64,000 nucleotides of DNA from Calocera cornea HHB12733 (lineage: Eukaryota > Basidiomycota > Dacrymycetes > Dacrymycetales > Dacrymycetaceae), in NCBI GenBank assembly GCA_001632435.1, contig KV424060.1:16722-80721 (forward strand), in the 5' to 3' direction. A model generated the notes under the pieces. That model searched no databases. It was not told the DNA's origin and worked only from the letters and a program-made list of their open reading frames with translations. The translations under genes were made by a program, and so were the position numbers. Below are positions 45,776 to 57,055 of this stretch, piece after piece. The stretch's first letter is position 1. Each line of letters opens with the position of its first letter.

Positions 45776-47380
45776 TCAAGGGCCGAGACCAAGTGCCTCA
45801 CGTCGGCTCTTGGACTTCGGATCGAAGAACGGCTTCTCAGCCAGCGATGAGACGCGGGTCCCGTGCCTGCCGAACTCGCCCTCATAGTCCCAGGAGACAG
45901 TGTGATTAGCGATGCGGTTGTCCCTGAGGAGTCGGGGTAAGTTACGGGTTCAACAGATGAATTTGAAGTATAACGTACCAGAGGGCGGATGTGCCAGGGG
46001 TCCAGTGCCAGCGGACCTGGATGTCTACATTGCGCTCGTAGACATCAAACAGGTAGTTCAAGATCGTGTCGCTCTCACTGGTTGACACGTTAGCAGAATA
46101 CAGGACTAGCTCGGGCAAGCGTACGCCTTGTCAAGACCCTCGATGCCAATAGTGTGGCCACGGTTGAGGAACAGGGACTTCCAGCCGGTAGCAGGGCTAT
46201 ATGGTCAGTATTGGCGAGCAAGCCAATCAAGGAGTGGTATACGGGCTTACTGCGTGCGTACTGCAAATATTTTGAATCAGTTTCATTGGAGCGATATATG
46301 GCTGAAGGACTTACCGAGAGGATGAACACGGGTTACAAATGAGGGAGGCGCATCCGGGTTCTCCTTGTCAAGGTACGCGTGCGCGGAACGGTAAATGCCA
46401 TTCAAGCCGTCCAGCAGCTTGCGGAAGGTGGGGCTCAGCTTATCACTAGATGCATTGTCAGAGATGATTCTGACATCAACCAAGCGAAATGACGTACTAT
46501 GCACCATAGCCGGAGGCCCAAAGAGTGTCACCGCCGACCTCAGGAACGGAATCTTGGTGGAGATGGGTGACGCCGGGAGGGTACGGCTCATGATCCAAGT
46601 CCTGTCAACAATTCTTCAGTCCAGTATCATAAGAACGTGTTTTGGATTCCATACCGCATGCCATCCGAAGCTTCCAGATGGGTAAGCCAAGCGGAAGCTG
46701 CGCTCCGGAATCTTGTTGCCATTGCCAAGGGCAGCGCGAGCGTCGGCCCAGATGAGGGTGACACCAGGAACGCCAGGGACTTGGGGAACCTGGGGGTGAA
46801 CCTCGATGACACCATAGTACTCGCCGAGCTTCCTCTGCTCCTGAGGAGACAGGTCCTGGTCGCGGAAGAAGACGACGGTGCGCTCGGCAATGAGGAGCGC
46901 GAGCTCGTCCTTCTGCTTGTCGGTCAAGTCCTTAAGCTGGAGACCGACGATCTCAGTTCCTGTTAGAACTCACACTGAGCTTCCAGTCCTCATCGCATTC
47001 TTAGCCTGAGCGTACCAATGTGGCGCGTGAGATCCCTCACTTCCTTGGCGGCACCGAACAGCGCCTTCTTCTCTGGGTCCGCGCGGGAGCCTGGGTCGAC
47101 ATAGCTGCGTTCCTCAGCCCGGATCTGCGCAACTTCCTGCTTCCACTTGGGCGGCTCAGGCTGTCCTAAGAGTCAGCTAACCTGGTCTTCGGCTGGGAAT
47201 GTTTGGACGAACATAGAATGGATAGCCTTGCTTGTAGTCGATTCCGGCCTTCTCCAGACGTGCGCGTGCGTTCGCGGGTGGAAGGGGAACATCATTCTTG
47301 AACGTGCCCTTGATCTGTGCGATCGCCTCCTCCTGCGATTGAGCAGGTAGCTCTTTAATGTCGGATACGGAAGGTGCCAT
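45776..47380 (-). CDS. TauD/JLP1-type 2-oxoglutarate dioxygenase, copy 1
   Basis: Fe(II)/2-oxoglutarate oxygenase of the TauD family; relatives release sulfite from taurine or other sulfonates, so sulfur scavenging is plausible but unproven. The N-terminus is MAPSVSDIKELPAQSQEEA; the core includes TEIVGLQLKDLTDKQKDELA, ERTVVFFRDQDLSPQEQRKL and GVIEVHPQVPQVPGVPG. The metal ligands are GWH-ADLDHEP (HxD) and the distal His in NHTVSWDYEGEFGRHGTR; the 2-oxoglutarate side is HPATGWKSLFLNR. Compared with copies 2 and 3 it has extra introns: within GWH-A|DLD, before YDKLSPTFRK, inside HPLV and inside RTHP. All junctions are in phase. TATAAGTA lies about 55 bp upstream of the start. Confidence 0.9.
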
Positions 47381-50300
47381 GACAGTGGTTGAGATCAGGA
47401 CGGATGAGAAGCACTTGGCGGATCGCGTCCCCTACTTATAACCATCGAGCGGTTGTTATTATCGGTCAATGTCGAGATATGTCGAGATAGTGGGGTGACT
47501 ATTCCGAATATGGCATTCATTCAGACGAAAGATGACACTGGTGCAGGAGACAGAGGAACAGAGCACGTTGGAAGCACGCCATCGAGGATCATCAGTGCGT
47601 CGGTTTAGACCCTTGTGGCTACTACTGTAATGGCCGGCGCGCGGGCATAGAGAACGCATCGCGCGACCGCGTCTGGATAATACATGAGAGATGAGTGGAG
47701 ACGCCGTGTGTCGTGATCTTCATCTACATTGACGAGGGCCCAGGTAGTAGGACGAGGAATGCTGCAAGCTGTGTGCGAGACAATCGACCAGATACCGTCT
47801 CGGGTCCGAGGCCCGCATGGTGACATGACAACGGCCGAAGGATGTCCAGATATGCGCATATCAGCCTTCAACCATTGTTCTAGAGTCAAGTAGCTGTTGA
47901 GATAGCGATCATCCATGAGGAGATATACGGTAGCTTACTGGTGTTCGATCGTACTACGTGAATTGGGCCAGTTGGTCTTGATGCGCAGAGAGGAGGCAGA
48001 CGGGTAGAGGAAGTGCATCAATCGGATGGGTCCCCGTCCTGGAAGGGGACCACCGGAACCGAGGCGAGCGGAGATATCTGCTCCTGTTCGGACTTGCTTG
48101 GCACCGGAGTTTTAGAGTCGAGTGACGCGTTTGCTCGTAAGTGCTATTTACTTGCCTTCATTCTTCCATACATCGCTATCGCCTTCGGTTCGGGGCACAA
48201 GACGCGCATTATGAAGAGTACTGTCTCGCCTGTATCAAACCGCTGGATGATACGCTCAATGCGGAGACGTCTGGTTGACGTCCACCCGTTCCGTTACTCT
48301 ATCCAGGAATCCGTGGTTTCCACTTTCCGTATCACCAACGATTCAGTCTTTATCCACCCGTGGAGATTTGCTGATATCAACAGAGCATTCAGCACGTGAT
48401 CTCGTCTATCTTCCGAATCACAAGCAGTGATGTATCTCGGAACCCTCAGGATGCCAGGCCCCGATCCATGCCGAAGTTGAATACCGAGATAGTCGATCGC
48501 TTTCGCGAGCGCAGCCGTGGCTTCGGACCGAGATCACTCCATGCAACACAGCCTTAATGCAGCCTTCTGGCGAGTGGATGCTCTCCGTGGCGTTGGACAA
48601 CTTCTGTCGGCACTCTCATGCACGTTCGGCATTGGAGATTCTCGACCGTGGAAGGCATGCGGTCCTGATCACAATCACCGTCCTTCGCTTCGGACCAGGA
48701 AGATGATATGCTGCGGCTGACCATGCGCTTGATATGAGTGGGTGCTTTTGGAATACTCTTGTCCTGGCTAAAGGTTGCGTCACACTTCCAACTCACGTTT
48801 ATCGATACCATTTGAGCGGCGGGTGCAGTTCTCGCAGAAATGCTTGCATTGTCATCACATCTCTCAGGAGCGCAAGGTCTTGCAACCAAAGGCGGCTCCT
48901 GGTCTCAGAATCAAGCGTGGATCCTCGTAAACCGAGCGTGAGAAATTGATTATCTGATACTGAGGTTGACACACTTCTTCGCTGCTTCTCGAGGCATTGG
49001 ATCGTGCCTCAATCTATTGCCAGAAAGTGAAAGAGGCGTCTTAAAGTTCTACAGCAACGTGTTCCGTCACATGTCGAACCCACCACGTTGACCGACTTGT
49101 TCCCGAATTAGCTGGATTAGCTGGATGACGATTTTCACCTGCTCTCCAAGCCTTTTCCAATAAGGAACACTTCTGAAAACAGCGGCCTACCTCATCAGTC
49201 CAATGCCATTGATATGATCATTTTCGGGAGGTATGTCCGGCTCCAAGCATGCTCGTACTCACATTGCGGCTGCCTTCTTAAGAGTTGCGAACTTGAGCTT
49301 CAAATGACGAGCGAGCAGTCGCTCGTTCCTGCATGCCGGTATATTACGAGCTCTGCCGCGGCCTTCCATTCACACTGTCGTGCAATCGTGAAGACCCGTC
49401 CGAAGAATCTGTTGTGATACAGACTTGTGTCCGCGGATGCAGCGCGGTTTCCGCGGGGAAGACGCATAAGGTAAAGCAACCTAAAAGCAAGGGATTCATG
49501 GCTGCTAAACCTTCGTGTGACTATCAAAAAAAGAAACAATGAAAATAGAGCCGCGAGTGTGAAAAGGTTCCTCGGGTTTTCGTTGCAATAATTCGCCAGT
49601 CGCCACGTGTCGAACCCGTGGTTTCTGGGATGTTTCAGGATGTTTGATGCAGCTGCATACCCTATCGTTTGCTGCCTGTTTGCAAGGCCCGGCACGGCCC
49701 TGACCTGACCCGCTCTTCTGCCGGTCTTTCATAGCTCAGTCGATCATTTGATCATCTGGGTGATTTAATCCCATTACAGACTATGAACACCCTACAGATC
49801 ATACAGACATCGAATTTTCCAAGTATAGCAGACATCAGCACCACACTTGTAGCCGATCAATTCGCCGCGCTTGAGGGTGCATGATAGCGATAAGATATCC
49901 CCGAAAGACAAGTCGCGCCAGGCATTCCAGGCTAGCTGATGTGACGTGGCAGATATGATAGTCATCATCCTTTCAAGAGTTGTGCCCGATCGCCATGAGA
50001 TCGTGCGGCTCAGGACCGAAAGCCGCAAACGACCCAAACTGTCTTCCACGTGCGACGGCCGAAAGAGTGCGTCTCTACTGTAGCCGAGGGACGTGAGGAT
50101 CGGCAACAAGTACAACCGAAAGCCGTACAGTAAGGGAAGACGGCGCAATAGCAGCGTGTCCTCGTTCGCTTTATTGTTCCGAGCTACCAGGTGACCAGGA
50201 GATCCGATTGATTATCCAAATTGCGAACTCGCTCGAGGATTCAAGGGGTATTTCCCCGAGCAGCCTGCTGAATCCTAGGGTACGGCGCGAAACGATGTAG

Positions 50301-51679
50301 TTGCTGCGCCGGCGGCACCATGCTACTTCATTCTGGCGTCATACCGCGGTCCGAGGACGTGCAGGAACTCGTGGGTGACATGCCCTGAACGGACGCTGGA
50401 GTGCATCATTTTCAGAGGTGAGCAGCAACTGCAACCCCTCCACATTTGTTACGACGGACACGGGACAATCCGGGATTGCAAAGCACTGTGCAAAGAAGCA
50501 TGTTCAAATAGCAGTCGATAGAGGGCTGTTGAAAGTGATACTGTCATATAAACAGAATTATAATAGGTGAGCGATATGGGCCAGAGCGCAGGGCGAGCCA
50601 GCAATGACATCGAGAATGAAGCCAATGATTCGCAGACGCAGTCAGAGGGACAGAAGGCACGTTCTGCGCGTGATGGATGGAGCCGGAGAAATAGACGCGA
50701 GGCAAAGGTATCAATCGAAGGACGAAGAATGCCGCGGGTGAAGACGTGAGAAGAACTGCGTGGCACAAGTATGACGGAGCTTGCGCGATAAGGTCCCACG
50801 CTGGTTTACGCGCTTTGTCGTCCTGCCGTCACCAACACCGTCGAGCGAGTAATTGGGATCTCAAGCGACAGTAATTTCGCCGAAGTGAAGAACATGGATG
50901 CAACCACCGCGGTCTGAGATTCACATATTACGGACTATTTGTATGCCCGAGGCCAGCCGAAGCCGGGCCGGGAGTCATCCGGACCCCGGAGGAGCCGGTC
51001 GCGCCGAGGGTGTCGTGTCGGTTAGTTTGGGCGCGTCGGAGAAACTATCGGGTGCGCGGGGGCGGGAGGAGAAATTCAAAGCGGGGGAGCGGGTGCCCCA
51101 CGCGGTGGAGGCGAAACCTCTGAACAATCGCGGAACGCGAGACGGAATTGCAATTCGCACACCGTCGCCTGCCAGACTCAGTTGGACGGTCGCGACTGCC
51201 CGGCCAGCCTCCACCAACGTCGGGATTCGGCTGAGGACCTGGACTAGGGGCTGGTCATGACCCGCTTGGCTGCGACGGACGCCATCGCTGCTATCATGCG
51301 AAGCCGGTCTATCGTCTCCCGCTTTCACGAGTTTACATAGCCCTGCTGCTCAATCAATGTCCGGCCAACCAATCACGCTCTTATCCCTATTTACCTGGGT
51401 GATTTGTTAGCTGACGCTGACTTGGTCCTCGTCCACCATCTTCCTCCTTCCTCTACCGCCTTTCTACCTTCCCCCAACTTTCCTCTCCTTGGTCCTGCCT
51501 GCCTCTTGACCGGACACGGCGACGCTTGCCAAAGGCCGACTTCTCCTCGTGTTCAACACACTCGCCTTCGACTTCCCCTGTCGACCAGCCCAGCCCTTCT
51601 CTCCTTCTTTCCTCGGCCTTCGCGTCTTCGCACCTCCTACCGACATCTCTCATCTACGTTCATCCCGTTCGCCGACAAC
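47381..51679. other. 4.3-kb gene-poor region
   Basis: Adjacent to TauD copy 1 is a promoter block (47420-47600) resembling those of copies 2 and 3. Beyond it no gene is supported. Minus-strand frames at 47605-47916, 49792-50148 and 50449-50799 are anonymous. An 18-bp string TTGCTGCGCCGGCGGCAC (50301-50318) recurs upstream of TauD copy 3. Confidence 0.45.
47420..47600 (-). promoter_or_regulatory. TauD copy 1 promoter block
   Basis: Contains a TATAAGTA-like box about 55 bp from the ATG and, further upstream, a segment with GCACGCCATCG and ATCATC that also occurs in the copy 2 (55140-55210) and copy 3 (58590-58640) upstream regions. Confidence 0.6.
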
Positions 51680-52428
51680 ATGGCATCCGCCGCGACCGTC
51701 TCCCCCTCTTCGCCCGCGACGCATCCTTCGCCCGGCCGACCGCTCTCCTCACATGGCATGACCAACAGCATAAATACTCGCTCCATGTCCAAGCCGGCCC
51801 CAGCCTCACAGCTCAGCACCTCGGCTGTTCCATCGGCTTCGACCCGCTCCCCCAATCTCAAGCCTGCCATCCTCCCGCTTCATCAGCACACGGTTGCTCA
51901 GCCCACACCTGCCGCACCTGCTCCTATCCCTGCTCCTGCTCCTGCTCCTGCTCCTACCCTGCATCAGCAAGTATCTGCCGAGGCCACGCCTAGCGTCTCA
52001 CCTCCGACTTCGCAGCCGAGCTCCGCATCCCAGTCTGCGCGCCCTACTCCGCCTCAGTCGCCTTACGTGCAGACCTATCCGCCCCATCTATACAGGAGTC
52101 ATAGTCAGAGGATCATGATTGACCCAACGGACCCAGTGAGGAGGTATCAGGTGCGCATGCATGACCTTTTGGCGGCTGTGATAGGCGCTAACGACGAAAC
52201 AGGCCAACCAGCGAGTGCAGTTGAAACTCAGCAACGGTACTTGGATCACGGCGACCATCACAGACATCTCCCGTGCATCCGCGAACGTGCGTCCCACCTG
52301 TCATTCGCTTACATATCGTTCTAACGTGCTGCCAGGCTGCTACACAAACGTATACCGTGGAGTATGTATCAGGAGGCCGGAGGGAATGCACGAGTGTCGG
52401 CCCGAGCTACCTGAGGCCTGTGAGTTGA
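51680..52428 (+). CDS. Ser/Pro-rich protein with small C-terminal barrel-like domain
   Basis: The first exon starts MASAATVSPSSPATHPSPGR and is a low-complexity Ser/Thr/Pro/Ala region, including a Pro-Ala repeat (PAPIPAPAPAPAPT). It ends DPVRRYQ at a GTGCGC donor (52151). Exon 2 reads ANQRVQLKLSNGTWITATIT-DISRASAN, and exon 3, after a GTGCGT..TGCCAG intron, AATQTYTVEYVSGGRRECTS-VGPSYLRP. This last part has the alternating strand pattern of an SH3/Tudor-like barrel and resembles short conserved mushroom proteins, but no function is assigned. The end is either a stop at 52428 or a further exon, because GTGAGT follows LRP. Confidence 0.6.
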
Positions 52429-53626
52429 GGGCATGCTGGGTCATGCCACCAAAGTTGATTGCGGCCGCCAGTGACGGTGATGATACGGGAGGTGGATATT
52501 AAGGAAGATTGGGAGGACAGTTCATAGACGCGGTGGATATGATGGCACAGACGACGCGCCATATACGCTTGTCGCGAGCGACCACACGATAATCTCCTTT
52601 CACGACCGCATCCTTCTCTTCCCGCTTTCACTCGTACTTCCTTGCCCACCAGGCTTTGGCTTTGGTCTGTGAATAACGAACAGAAAGTGTATTATTACTA
52701 CCTTAGCTCCCTGATTCATTTCTTGTTGATGTACAGCCGATGCACTTGAGCGCCTCGCCTCGGAGCGGCACGCCGAACGCTGCCAAGCATCACAGTGGCG
52801 GTAACGGAGGAGCGCTTGGTGTATTAACGGAAGACTCAGAGTCAACGGCATCGGCCCATCGCTCCAGCCATAAGCGGGCGATAAGACAAATGGGGATCTG
52901 ACGTGGGCAGACTGTTCCCGTGGCGAGGTGGACCATCCATACATTGATGAGCGCCCAATACATTGTCTGCGCTCGTCGCTCTACTAGACATCGGCATTTT
53001 GATACCAAACAATGCGCGGAACTACACTACAGTCAGTAGTGTGAGCCAAACACTAGTATTCTAATCGTCCCCTTGACCCATAAGCTCGGGCATCGGCAAG
53101 CCTGAAGCCGACTCCAATCGGCACCCTTGGCGCCATTTCCCCCTGGTCCATTCCGTGCGGAGATCCCTTGCGCGGGGTGCCAGGGGGTGGCGCCCTGGCC
53201 GCACGCAGCGGAGAAACTGCAAGGATCATTGTCGGACTATTTCGCGACTTCGTATTACTCTTCATCACAACCGATTAGATTGTCGGTGTGGAGAGAACTG
53301 GCCCTAGCCGGCACAGTGGCGGGCCATCCGGCGCCGGTTATAGTAGGTTGAGCTGCGCGCCTGCATACCACTTTGCAGAGTGCCGCGCGGCGAGCCGTGG
53401 CAGCGGGAAGCCTAATAGGAAGGTACCGATCATTCGGAATGGGCGAGAATTCCCGGGCGCCTCATTCATGGTTGTCCCGCTCTCAGGGCCGCAACACATA
53501 GGCACAACATGTGACCGACTTTGATTGCGTAGATACTCCGAGGGCGGATCATACAGACTTACAGTATGAACAACTTCCATTTCAACCCGGTAACCCTCTA
53601 GGCTTGATGGCACTGTTGGGATCCGT
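52429..53626. other. Intergenic
   Basis: 1.2 kb with no supported gene. The right edge is the 3' flank of TauD copy 2. Confidence 0.4.
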
Positions 53627-54973
53627 TCAAGGGCCAAGACCGAGGGCTTCACGGCGGCTCTTCGATTTGGGATCGAAGTACGGCTTCTCGGCAAGGGAAG
53701 AGACGCGCGTCCCGTGCCTGCCATACTCGCCCTCGTAGTCCCAGGAGACAGTGTGGATAGAAACACGGTTGTCCCTGCCCTAATGCTCAGGATATTTCCA
53801 ACAGAACGGGCGATTGTCACATACCAAAGAGCCGAGGTGCCCGGGGTCCAGTGCCAGCGGACCTGGATGTCGACATTGCGCTCGTAGACATCATACAAAT
53901 AGTTCAGGATCGCGTCGCTCTCGGCCTTGTCCAAGCCCTCGATGCCAACGGTCATGGCGCGGTTGATGAAGAGAGACTTCCATCCAGTCGCCGGATGGGT
54001 GCGAACGAGCGGGTGAACACGCTCAACGAACGAAGGAGGCGCATCGGGGTTCTCCTTGTCCAAGTACTGATGGGCAGAACGGTAGATACCGTTCAGGCCG
54101 TCGAGCAGCTTGCGGAACGTGGGGCTGAGCTTGTCGTATGCAGCGTAGCCGGACGCCCAGAGAGTGTCGCCGCCGACTTCAGGCACGGAGTCCTGATGGA
54201 GATGGGTGACGCCGGGAGGGTAGGGCTCGTGGACAAGATCAGTGTGCCAGCCGAAGCTGCCCGAAGGGTAAGCCAGGCGGAAGTTGCGGTTGCCAAAGTA
54301 TTGTTTCGCCGCGGAATCAGTAGTTCTCTTGTAGGATTCCTCCCAGATGAGGGAGACACCAGGAACGCCAGGGACTTGAGGCGCCTGAGGGTGGACCTCG
54401 ATGACACCGTAGTACTCGCCGAGCTTCTTCTGGTCCTGGGGAGACAGGTCCTGGTCGCGGAAGAAGACGACGGTGCGCTCGGCAATCAGGAGCCCGAGCT
54501 CGTCCTTCTGCTTATCGGTCAGGTCTTTAAGCTGGAGACCGACGATCTCAGTACCTGGTGCAAGTTATCAGCTATGTGTTGGACGATGGACTGAAAAGGC
54601 AAAATACCAATGTGGCGAGTGAGATCGCGGACCTCCTTCGCGGCGCCGAACAGGGCCTTCTTCTCGGGATCGGCGCGGGTGCCGGGGTCGACGTAGCTCC
54701 GTTCCTCGGCGCGGATCTGGGCAACCTCCTGCTTGTACTTCGGCTTCTCTGGCTGTTGGCATTGTCAGCACATCCGTCCTGGGTCCACAGGTATGGACGA
54801 CATACGTAATAGGGATATCCCACTTTGTAGTCGATGCCGGCCTTGTCAAGACGGGCACGAGCCGGAGCTGGAGGCTGTGGGATATCCTTGGCGAGAGTGC
54901 CCTTGATCTGCTGAATCGCATCGAACTTGGGCGTCGCGGCTTGCTCCTGGAGCTCGGAGACGGAAGGTGCCAT
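53627..54973 (-). CDS. TauD/JLP1-type 2-oxoglutarate dioxygenase, copy 2
   Basis: Close paralogue of copies 1 and 3. The N-terminus is MAPSVSELQEQAATPKFDAI, then GTLAKDIPQPPAPARARLDK; introns follow GYPYYV and after RHIG, and the last intron precedes DNRVSIHTVSWDYEGEYGRH. The HxD motif is GWHTDLVHEP; the 2-oxoglutarate/C-terminal motif is RTHPATGWKSLFINRAMT, and the distal region is QVRWHWTPGTSALW. All catalytic residues are present and the frame is clean, so it should be functional. Between the VSLIW and FRLAYPSGSFGWH segments it differs from copy 3 by a divergent stretch (NPTRELLIPRRNNT-like in another frame, nearby 54290-54350) typical of loop variation. TATAAGTA lies about 65 bp upstream. 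Confidence 0.92.
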
Positions 54974-55450
54974 GTTGAGGGGTAGATAAGTTGAGCGAGG
55001 CGAGTGATAAGCCCTAAACCATTCAACCCTCTCCAGTACTTATATCTTGAGGACAAGGAACACCCAAGGAGGTCGATAAATGTCGATATTTCGGACCGAC
55101 AAGTCGAATCCATGAGATTTATCATCCGAGCGGACGAACACTGGACGAGAAACAGTAGAACAGAGCACGTTAGGAGCACGCCATCGAGAACCATCATTGC
55201 GCTCCAACCTGGAAACAGAGCAAATGGATGCAGGGTAGTTGTTAGACGTGACATTAGGGGTTGATGAGGCCATATTTGAGCAGGTCTGTCACCATAATCA
55301 TCTGCCGGAAAGACGATAAGGCGCCAGTCGGTATTGGAGGAGTTGCGGAGAAGACGCGACTTGCCCTAGAAAGGAAACCAAGGAAGGACACGAAGCCATC
55401 CCGGCACGTGAGGCGCACGCGACAAATGCTTCCACCGTTTCTTGAGGCTT
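54974..55450 (-). promoter_or_regulatory. TauD copy 2 promoter block, duplicated
   Basis: Shares many segments in the same order with 58402-58880: ATAAGCCCTAAAC, a TATA box, GAGAAACARTAGA, the GCACGCCATCG segment, GATGAGGCCATATTTG, and a CACGTGAGGCGCACGCGACA string near 55405. It marks a gene-plus-promoter duplication. Confidence 0.7.
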
Positions 55451-55599
55451 CTTTCACAGCTGCAATTAATGTTGATTCACTCTCGTTCATCACTGCTCCA
55501 GCGAGTACTCCCATCGGTATACGACGGCTCCCCCCTGGTAGCGTCGCATCAGAGCTCCATTTGCTCCGCTAATGCTGCAATGGGCGCGTACTTAAAATC

Positions 55600-55975
55600 T
55601 CTGGACCCACGATAAACGACCCTGCACGCCACAACCGACCGCAGTATGTGGAGGCGTGCGGGTATATCTTTCAGCTGGGAAGCTTCCCAAAGACGCAATG
55701 CAGGATGCTCACATCGGGACCGACGTGACATGAAGCAGCTCAGCATATACGTTGCAAGGCCGAAGGAGCGAAGTACCTCCTGAGGCTTGACCAAGCGACT
55801 GTAGGTACTCGGACGGCTCCGAACTCGTGGACAAAGCCGATCTGGAGTACCGCTATAGAATATGATGAGTTGGAGCCTCGTATTGGCTGTGCACATGCAT
55901 CACTCTCATCCGACAACCTGAATATGATCCAATGATCCCAGCACGTTCGCCGCCTCGGACCCAATCCCACCAAAG
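55600..55975 (-). pseudogene. Aquaporin gene fragment (decayed)
   Basis: The minus strand matches exons 2-4 of the aquaporin pseudogene at 59.9-61.2 kb. It starts with GGTCCGAGGCGGCGAACGTG against GGTCCCAGGCGGCGAACGTG, then the TCCAGATCGGCTT... helix and an AGGAG intron donor region. The next exon is HPALRLWEAS/ LRSVVACRVVYRG-like. Frames are broken, neither end of the gene is present, and no intact domain remains. It lies upstream of TauD copy 2 in the orientation opposite to the larger copy. Confidence 0.7.
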
Positions 55976-57055
55976 GAACAGAGTAAACCCCCCCGCTTAT
56001 ACAGCACATAGTCAGCATTTTCTTCATAGGGAGAAGCAGGGCTCGTAACCATTAACAATATATTACTCGGGTAGACGAACTTCATGCTGTATGAGGTGTT
56101 GCCGACACACCATGGGCCCCCAGAGTGGGGGCAGCGATACTACCAATGGATCTCATTGTCTTATCTATTGTCCGTAATTGTCGATACTCCAGAGCTTGAG
56201 AACGAGGTAGAAAGAACATGCAAGGAGACATAAAGAGCTATAGGTTGATGGGGTAGCCGACGAACGAGCATCCCCGTCGTGCGAGGCGCATATATCACCC
56301 TGCTCTCGGCCTGCAGATAACCTCGGTCCTGTCGCGTTTACTCCGTACGATCCTTTTGGGTTAGTCTCTAGTCACATCCATCCCATCTGCCTATTCACTA
56401 TGGATAATGTAGCTCCCGTAATGCTACTGTAACATACGGGGAATGTCGTTGTGTTCCAGTGCAGTTAGTTGGATCTCGCGGATCTACACCATTGCTGGGA
56501 GCTCCCCAAAGCGGCCGCGGTTCGCAATTTAGACCACAATGCACGCATAGGAACAGCGGTGTCTGTTCAGGCCAGCATGGGTATGTCCCAATGGGTACCC
56601 CATGTATCACCCGCCGATACAGCTAAGCTGATATATACAAGCTGTCCCAGGCGATGAATGCCATCTGCACTCACCTTTCCACTTACAGACGAGCACCACT
56701 CGTTCAAACACTGTTTCGGATGGTGCAGTTTCTTCCTCATCCGAAACAGCTATAGAAGGCGCAAACAGCTGGGAGACAGTGATGTGCCATCTTGTCCGCC
56801 AGAGTGGAGTGCTAGAGTGGAGTGTGTTCATGGTGTGATCTGAACAGTGCGTTGCGGTAGGGCTTTGCCCGGCGCCGGAAGCTCTGCGATCACTCCGTCG
56901 GGATAACGACTGAGATCATCAATCGATCGATCCGACCGCAGTACTCTCTGGATCAATTATCGACGATTGTGCAACGATGTTCCATTGCAATCACTCGTCC
57001 CTGCAACCTCATCATAACCCTCTATGTTACTTGATGACAATGTTGGACATGCCGC
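55976..57055. other. Intergenic
   Basis: No supported gene between the aquaporin fragment and TauD copy 3. A palindrome-like GGGCCCCCAGAGTGGGGGC lies near 56111. Confidence 0.35.
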
